A stretch of 9,346 bases of DNA from contig WRJV01000255.1 of the NCBI GenBank assembly GCA_009778415.1, forward strand, positions 1-9,346, in the 5' to 3' direction. The notes beneath the pieces were generated by a model. It saw nothing but the letters and a program-made list of their open reading frames with translations, had not been told where the DNA came from and searched no databases. A program made the translations under genes and the position numbers. Shown in pieces: positions 7,101 to 9,346 of the stretch. The first letter of the stretch is position 1. Each line of letters opens with the position of its first letter. Origin of the DNA: Clostridiales bacterium (GTDB lineage: Bacteria; Bacillota; Clostridia; Peptostreptococcales; Anaerovoracaceae).

Positions 7101-8454
7101 GCTGAAATTCCCCCACCTTGTCCATAATGTTGCCCGGATTGAAGCCTGTGCCGTAACCCCACGTTTCCCAGAGAGGAGCCCAAGCCCATGCCGGCATGTC
7201 CTTTGATGCCGGAAGGGTGACCAAGTCGCTTACAGGAGGAACGCACCAGCTGGTGTCAACCTTGCTCATGGCGCTGGCGTACATCTGGTTGGCCTTGTAG
7301 AAGTCGCCGTCATGCACGGCGACGAAACTCGTGCCTATGTATTCGTCCTTGCCGGGTGCCAGTGTTTTGCCGGGCCATCCTACCCATGCGTAAGCTATGT
7401 TGTGGTTGCCCGTTATGCCGCTGCCGCGAGTGGGCAGTTCGAGCCCGTATACGTGGTACGGCATGAAGGAGCCGATGCCTATGCCCACGTTCGTCCCGAA
7501 ATAGTTGTTGTACGGAACGCTGCCAGCAACGGCCCAGTGCCAATTGTTGCGCGAAGTTGCGTTCGTGCCGGGCAGACCGCTGAACGTAGCGTTGAAGTTG
7601 ACGCAGTTGCCGACGCCCATGGTGTCAAACACGGGCATGACATAATCCCTGCCCCACTCGGTGCCGCTGCCCTGGAACGTCCACACGCCGGAGTCGATGT
7701 TGTTTCCGAATTTCTTTTCCGGCGTTACGTCTTGAATTTTGAAGTTGTTTTCCACAAACTTGGTAACTGCGAGCCCAGCTGGCTCAGTGCCAGTGTACTT
7801 GTAGAATGTGGACACCGCCACAACGCCGGGGTCTGTAAGCGACGTCTCGACCACAAGCGTCCGCTCAAGGTTGCAGTCGTCGTTTTTCCCGACTACGGTA
7901 AGGCGCGAGCCGGTGCCGAAATGAGTTTTTACGTTTGCCTCACTAACTGCGCTTGTTACTGCAAATTCATCGGTCAGCAGCTTTTCGTTCTGGTCGTTGC
8001 CATTTGCGGCCCTGCTTCCTGAGCCTTCCCATGTGGTCACGTATCCGGATTTGCCCGACAGAATCTTTGCGGCGTTGTTGTGGTGGTTTGCCGTTGCCGT
8101 GCCGGTGCCCGTGGACCAGGGCAGGGCGTTTGCCCAAGCGGCACCGCCTGTCACCGCAGTGCCCCCGGACGCGCCCATCTTTTCAATAGGGCTGGTCATT
8201 GGCGTCCAGACAGGGTCTGCTGCGCTGCCATCATTGCGGAACACCGCCATGTTCATTCCTTCGTCCACCGTCACCCTGATGCTTCCGTCGTCAATCGAGA
8301 CGGGCTCGTCGATGCCGCTCAACGCCATAGGCGCCTCGCCAACATCGGGATCGGGCAGATCTGATGCTGCACCCGTTTGCAATAGCGTCATTGAAAACGC
8401 CAAGACAAAAACGAGTGCAAGCAACAGCACTCTTGATAAATTGTTCTTTTTCAT
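4144..8454 (-). CDS. Secreted multidomain GH36-like glycoside hydrolase with cohesin-like and dockerin modules
   Basis: This 1436-residue exported enzyme probably cleaves alpha-linked galactose-type sugars. A signal peptide spans residues 1 to about 30 (MKKNN, hydrophobic core, TGAAS). Residues about 50-400 look like a beta-sandwich, and 420-730 like a clan GH-D barrel: WETWGYG near 429, LDDRWY (460-465), AAHPDWY near 553, FDGLKGDS with D608 as probable nucleophile, then MNCNCGSPH and PVPGDN with D692 as probable acid/base. These positions parallel GH36 motifs (LDDGWF, K-x-D, the Cys-Gly loop, SD-x-T) but differ in detail, so the substrate is uncertain. Three Ig-like or carboxypeptidase-regulatory-like repeats follow at about 941-1026, 1030-1126 and 1127-1216, then a cohesin-like domain (1217-1358). 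A dockerin (1361-1436) has two calcium loops, DLNRDNKVDALD (1367-1378) and DVNGDGIIDMLD (1415-1426). The ATG at 8454 follows GGAGGT by five bases. The gene is monocistronic and visibly richer in G+C than its neighbours. Confidence 0.82.
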   Translation of the reverse strand: MKKNNLSRVLLLALVFVLAFSMTLLQTGAASDLPDPDVGEAPMALSGIDEPVSIDDGSIRVTVDEGMNMAVFRNDGSAADPVWTPMTSPIEKMGASGGTAVTGGAAWANALPWSTGTGTATANHHNNAAKILSGKSGYVTTWEGSGSRAANGNDQNEKLLTDEFAVTSAVSEANVKTHFGTGSRLTVVGKNDDCNLERTLVVETSLTDPGVVAVSTFYKYTGTEPAGLAVTKFVENNFKIQDVTPEKKFGNNIDSGVWTFQGSGTEWGRDYVMPVFDTMGVGNCVNFNATFSGLPGTNATSRNNWHWAVAGSVPYNNYFGTNVGIGIGSFMPYHVYGLELPTRGSGITGNHNIAYAWVGWPGKTLAPGKDEYIGTSFVAVHDGDFYKANQMYASAMSKVDTSWCVPPVSDLVTLPASKDMPAWAWAPLWETWGYGTGFNPGNIMDKVGEFQQLGIESVTLDDRWYARTDASGEGMYLPDLNLWSQALSRLNAYEWKDPALKAKYSGVTLSTTNNAEGIKVIRAFNDYMHDHGIKVVAWVMSSVARGGASPLLAAHPDWYARNASGGLVNGGSSTSFLCLGNPAVLDEYTDYFCNLIFDEYSFDGLKGDSIQGQPPCYATGHGHDGDPEASMRGSGPFYKTIYDKANLIRGATATLGGPIVAPEKTAVIMNCNCGSPHNFFNYSGVNRPVPGDNLGSRQTRYLLKSFKGFYGADFPVVGDHLMLSIITNTDDSVRRPGPVDYISHVGVGAVLDTKYVTDKFNPLQGSMPDVYPEMKMRYPWDANSHDRHLTNDRYEWDEMFNWFNLYSYLSLSSKEMIGEAYKYAFDYPEGYVYKGDAGSGDRYYSFFATSNAVTNGSQGFKSNSAVAVDPWGSSYESNNKFNGDIELRELEAGASYEVTNCVTGSRLGGGLVAANSEGVATIAGVSFTTGIILKASKVPSFQIYGKVTGAGSVAVPGTALALFDKNGNQVGASVMTGPDGLYRFVFAAPGDGYYIKATAWNGDSKVEEGIAVAGADVERNIVFSGLSIQWSYNITGRIYYNNSGTTAQRPPAGVLIQVVDKTDGSVLATAFRPSSASAGYVTNSIPPSDHDLAIVVTNVANYDRYESAPFKIVDQNLTKDIVLNRIFNISGKVTAADAPGGLSGATVQLLDAADNDKPVGSPVLTNATGDYTIANATAGTYKISVNKEGYDEGIIAQWTTAASNTANVTGKNIALELYASASVYADAESDIAQNVYFSLSLRGVKNVLTFEAEFLIDGSMLSGIGIEGQNGFSVVDGIAWRSMGGDIWHGTVTLAYDAGNDEGLTSIWPVEIAKLAFAPRAVGDAALNLTGVKSAGLVGDVTEYLDIKILSGKAVTNIDQRTFSKYDLNRDNKVDALDLGIMLLYCGFHKDSPGWGTLVKVNDSRGIGVTASMCDVNGDGIIDMLDLLDLFIHYAK

Positions 8455-8459
8455 AGTTT

Positions 8460-8465
8460 ACCTCC
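8460..8465 (-). promoter_or_regulatory. Strong ribosome binding site of the hydrolase gene
   Basis: GGAGGT on the minus strand lies five bases before the ATG at 8454, and it fixes the start of the signal peptide. Confidence 0.9.
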
Positions 8466-8494
8466 AAAACGATTGATTTTGTTGCCTTTGCTTC

Positions 8495-8523
8495 AATCTA
8501 TCAATTTTATGCATTTTTGTCAA
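8495..8523 (-). promoter_or_regulatory. Promoter of the hydrolase gene
   Basis: On the minus strand a consensus -35 box TTGACA (8523-8518) and a -10 box TAGATT (8500-8495) are exactly 17 bases apart. The start point should be near 8488, giving a leader of about 34 bases. GATTGA (8471-8476) and TCAATC (8493-8498) form a 6-bp inverted repeat across the start point and the -10 box, a possible but unproven operator. Confidence 0.82.
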
Positions 8524-8539
8524 GTAGTAAAATTTGCTG

Positions 8540-8568
8540 TTGTATTTTACGAAAGTTTGGTGTATACT
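8540..8568 (+). promoter_or_regulatory. Candidate promoter of the toxin-antitoxin operon
   Basis: TATACT (8563-8568) is a good -10 box; TTGTAT (8540-8545) 17 bases upstream is a partial -35 match. The -10 region contains the palindrome GTATAC (8562-8567), where an antitoxin could bind. The promoter points away from the hydrolase promoter, and the two -35 boxes are about 16 bases apart. Confidence 0.6.
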
Positions 8569-8587
8569 ATCCTCGGAGGTAGAGACA

Positions 8588-8854
8588 ATGCCAAACATCA
8601 AACCTATATCGGAATTGCGCAACTACGGCGAGGTGCTGCGTGACGTAGCAATCGGTTCGCCTGTCTTTTTAACGAAGAACGGGCACGGGCGCTACGCAGT
8701 CATGGACATAGAGGAATACAGGGAATATGAAAAAATTCTTGCGTGGCGTGCATTAAAATCAGAACTGGACAAAGGACGACAATCCGGCAAGGAAAACGGA
8801 TGGATCGACGCCGATGTGGTCAGAGCGCGTCTTGAAGAGCGGCATCGTGGCTAA
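8588..8854 (+). CDS. Type II antitoxin, Phd/YefM family
   Basis: This 88-residue protein should bind and neutralise the toxin encoded next to it and repress their shared promoter. The N-terminal half (PISELRNYGEVLRDV, then GSPVFLTKNGHGRYAVMDIEEY) is typical of the Phd/YefM DNA-binding fold. The C-terminal part after residue 45 is charged and helical, as expected for the toxin-wrapping tail. I chose the ATG at 8588 because GGAGGT (8575-8580) lies seven bases upstream; the open frame extends further back to a TTG, but that would include the promoter. Its end overlaps the toxin start. The only uncertainty is the exact subfamily. Confidence 0.9.
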   Translation: MPNIKPISELRNYGEVLRDVAIGSPVFLTKNGHGRYAVMDIEEYREYEKILAWRALKSELDKGRQSGKENGWIDADVVRARLEERHRG

Positions 8855-9194
8855 GCTCAGATACTCCGAAGCCGCCTTACAGGATTTGGAGCAAATCGAC
8901 GACTACATTTCGGAAACGCTTAACAACCCGACAGCCGCGTTGAATACGGTGAACAAGATTCAGGACGCTGTAGACAAACTCGTGGACTTCCCTTTTATTG
9001 GGTCGCCCTTATCCTCCATCGCTAATATGGAAACGGATTATCGTTTCCTTGTCTGCGGAAATTACCTTGTATTCCACCGCTCAGAAACAAGAGTCGTATA
9101 CATTGACCGTGTGCTGTACGGTAAGCGCGACTATATGGCAATCCTGTTTGGCGACACGCTGGAGGAAAGGCTGACCGAAAACAAGCAGGAATGA
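8847..9194 (+). CDS. Type II toxin, RelE/ParE superfamily
   Basis: This 115-residue toxin would act either as a ribosome-dependent mRNA nuclease (RelE-like) or on DNA gyrase (ParE-like); the sequence does not settle which. From a GTG at 8847 it reads VAKLRYSEAALQDLEQIDDYI, the standard start of this fold. It continues with YRFLVCGNYLVFHR (65-78) and ends its core with DRVLYGKRDYMAILF (87-101), in which R88, Y91, R94 and Y96 match conserved positions. I prefer the GTG because it overlaps the antitoxin stop by eight bases, favouring coupled translation. An upstream in-frame ATG at 8814 would add 11 residues and a 41-base overlap, but lacks a clear ribosome site. The frame is intact, so the toxin is probably active. 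Confidence 0.88.
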   Translation: MAKLRYSEAALQDLEQIDDYISETLNNPTAALNTVNKIQDAVDKLVDFPFIGSPLSSIANMETDYRFLVCGNYLVFHRSETRVVYIDRVLYGKRDYMAILFGDTLEERLTENKQE

Positions 9195-9220
9195 AAAATA
9201 TTGCAAACCTGTCATGTTGA

Positions 9221-9237
9221 CAATGCCTACGGCATTG
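9221..9237. repeat. Short perfect hairpin after the toxin gene
   Basis: CAATGCC (9221-9227) and GGCATTG (9231-9237) pair around TAC. A second, overlapping arrangement pairs CTACGGC (9227-9233) with GCGGTAG (9236-9242), six of seven, so the two folds exclude each other. There is no T-run directly after it on the plus strand. It could be a weak terminator or the edge of a dispersed repeat. Confidence 0.4.
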
Positions 9238-9243
9238 CGGTAG

Positions 9244-9346
9244 TTAGCTCAAGTTGAATCTGACCCAGAAGCCCTGATTGTCACGGAAAGAGCGGAATTT
9301 AGACGGCGATATGTCCACGGTCCACATGGTCAGGCAATCAATTGCC
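9244..9346 (-). other. Possible C-terminal gene fragment entering from the right edge
   Basis: On the minus strand a frame is open from the window edge to a TAA at 9246-9244, 33 codons, ending SFRDNQGFWVRFNLS. I do not recognise it. So short an open frame is weak evidence, and the opposite strand is also partly open here. The stretch may equally be non-coding. Confidence 0.2.

Noticed and set aside
7312..8022. Plus-strand open frame of 236 codons inside the hydrolase gene
   Set aside because: It is antisense to the N-terminal domain of a well-supported gene, with no promoter or ribosome site; a shadow frame.
8534..8587. Longer antitoxin start at a TTG
   Set aside because: It would place the promoter -10 box and the ribosome site inside the coding sequence; the ATG at 8588 with GGAGGT is far better.

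Overview
The window looks like part of an anaerobic Firmicutes (Clostridia-like) chromosome. The evidence is strong AGGAGG-type ribosome binding sites, sigma-A-type promoters, a TetR/ABC-exporter operon of a kind common in Firmicutes, and a large secreted glycoside hydrolase with a dockerin. No rRNA, tRNA, insertion sequence or CRISPR array was seen, so the lineage is an inference.

Layout. (1) Positions 1-567, minus strand: the first 189 codons of a DNA-binding protein (Xre-type helix-turn-helix, then a four-cysteine finger) that runs off the left edge. (2) Positions 801-3899, minus strand: a compact four-gene operon read in the order TetR-family regulator, ABC ATPase, permease, permease. Its promoter carries two nearly identical 17-bp operators, one over the -35 box and one over the start point, so autorepression is very likely. 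(3) Positions 3990-4124: three hairpins, including a perfect 18-bp stem, that separate this operon from the gene upstream. (4) Positions 4144-8454, minus strand: a 1436-residue secreted multidomain enzyme. It has a signal peptide, a GH36-like (clan GH-D) catalytic region with altered motifs, three Ig-like/carboxypeptidase-regulatory-like repeats, a cohesin-like domain and a C-terminal dockerin. (5) Positions 8588-9194, plus strand: a Phd/YefM antitoxin overlapping a RelE/ParE toxin, transcribed divergently from the hydrolase gene. (6) Positions 9195-9346: a short hairpin and a possible gene fragment cut by the right edge.

How they work together. The TetR protein probably senses a compound, and its release derepresses the exporter encoded behind it. 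The hydrolase is an independent single-gene unit with its own strong promoter and terminator. It probably attacks alpha-linked sugars outside the cell and is docked, or docks others, through its C-terminal modules. The toxin-antitoxin pair is a separate maintenance or stress module. Several start codons were moved from the longest open frame to better supported positions (TetR 3899, first permease 2397, antitoxin 8588, toxin 8847). I see no clear case for a wholly new system. The hydrolase with both a cohesin-like domain and a dockerin, and the DNA-binding protein at the left edge, are the items most worth following.
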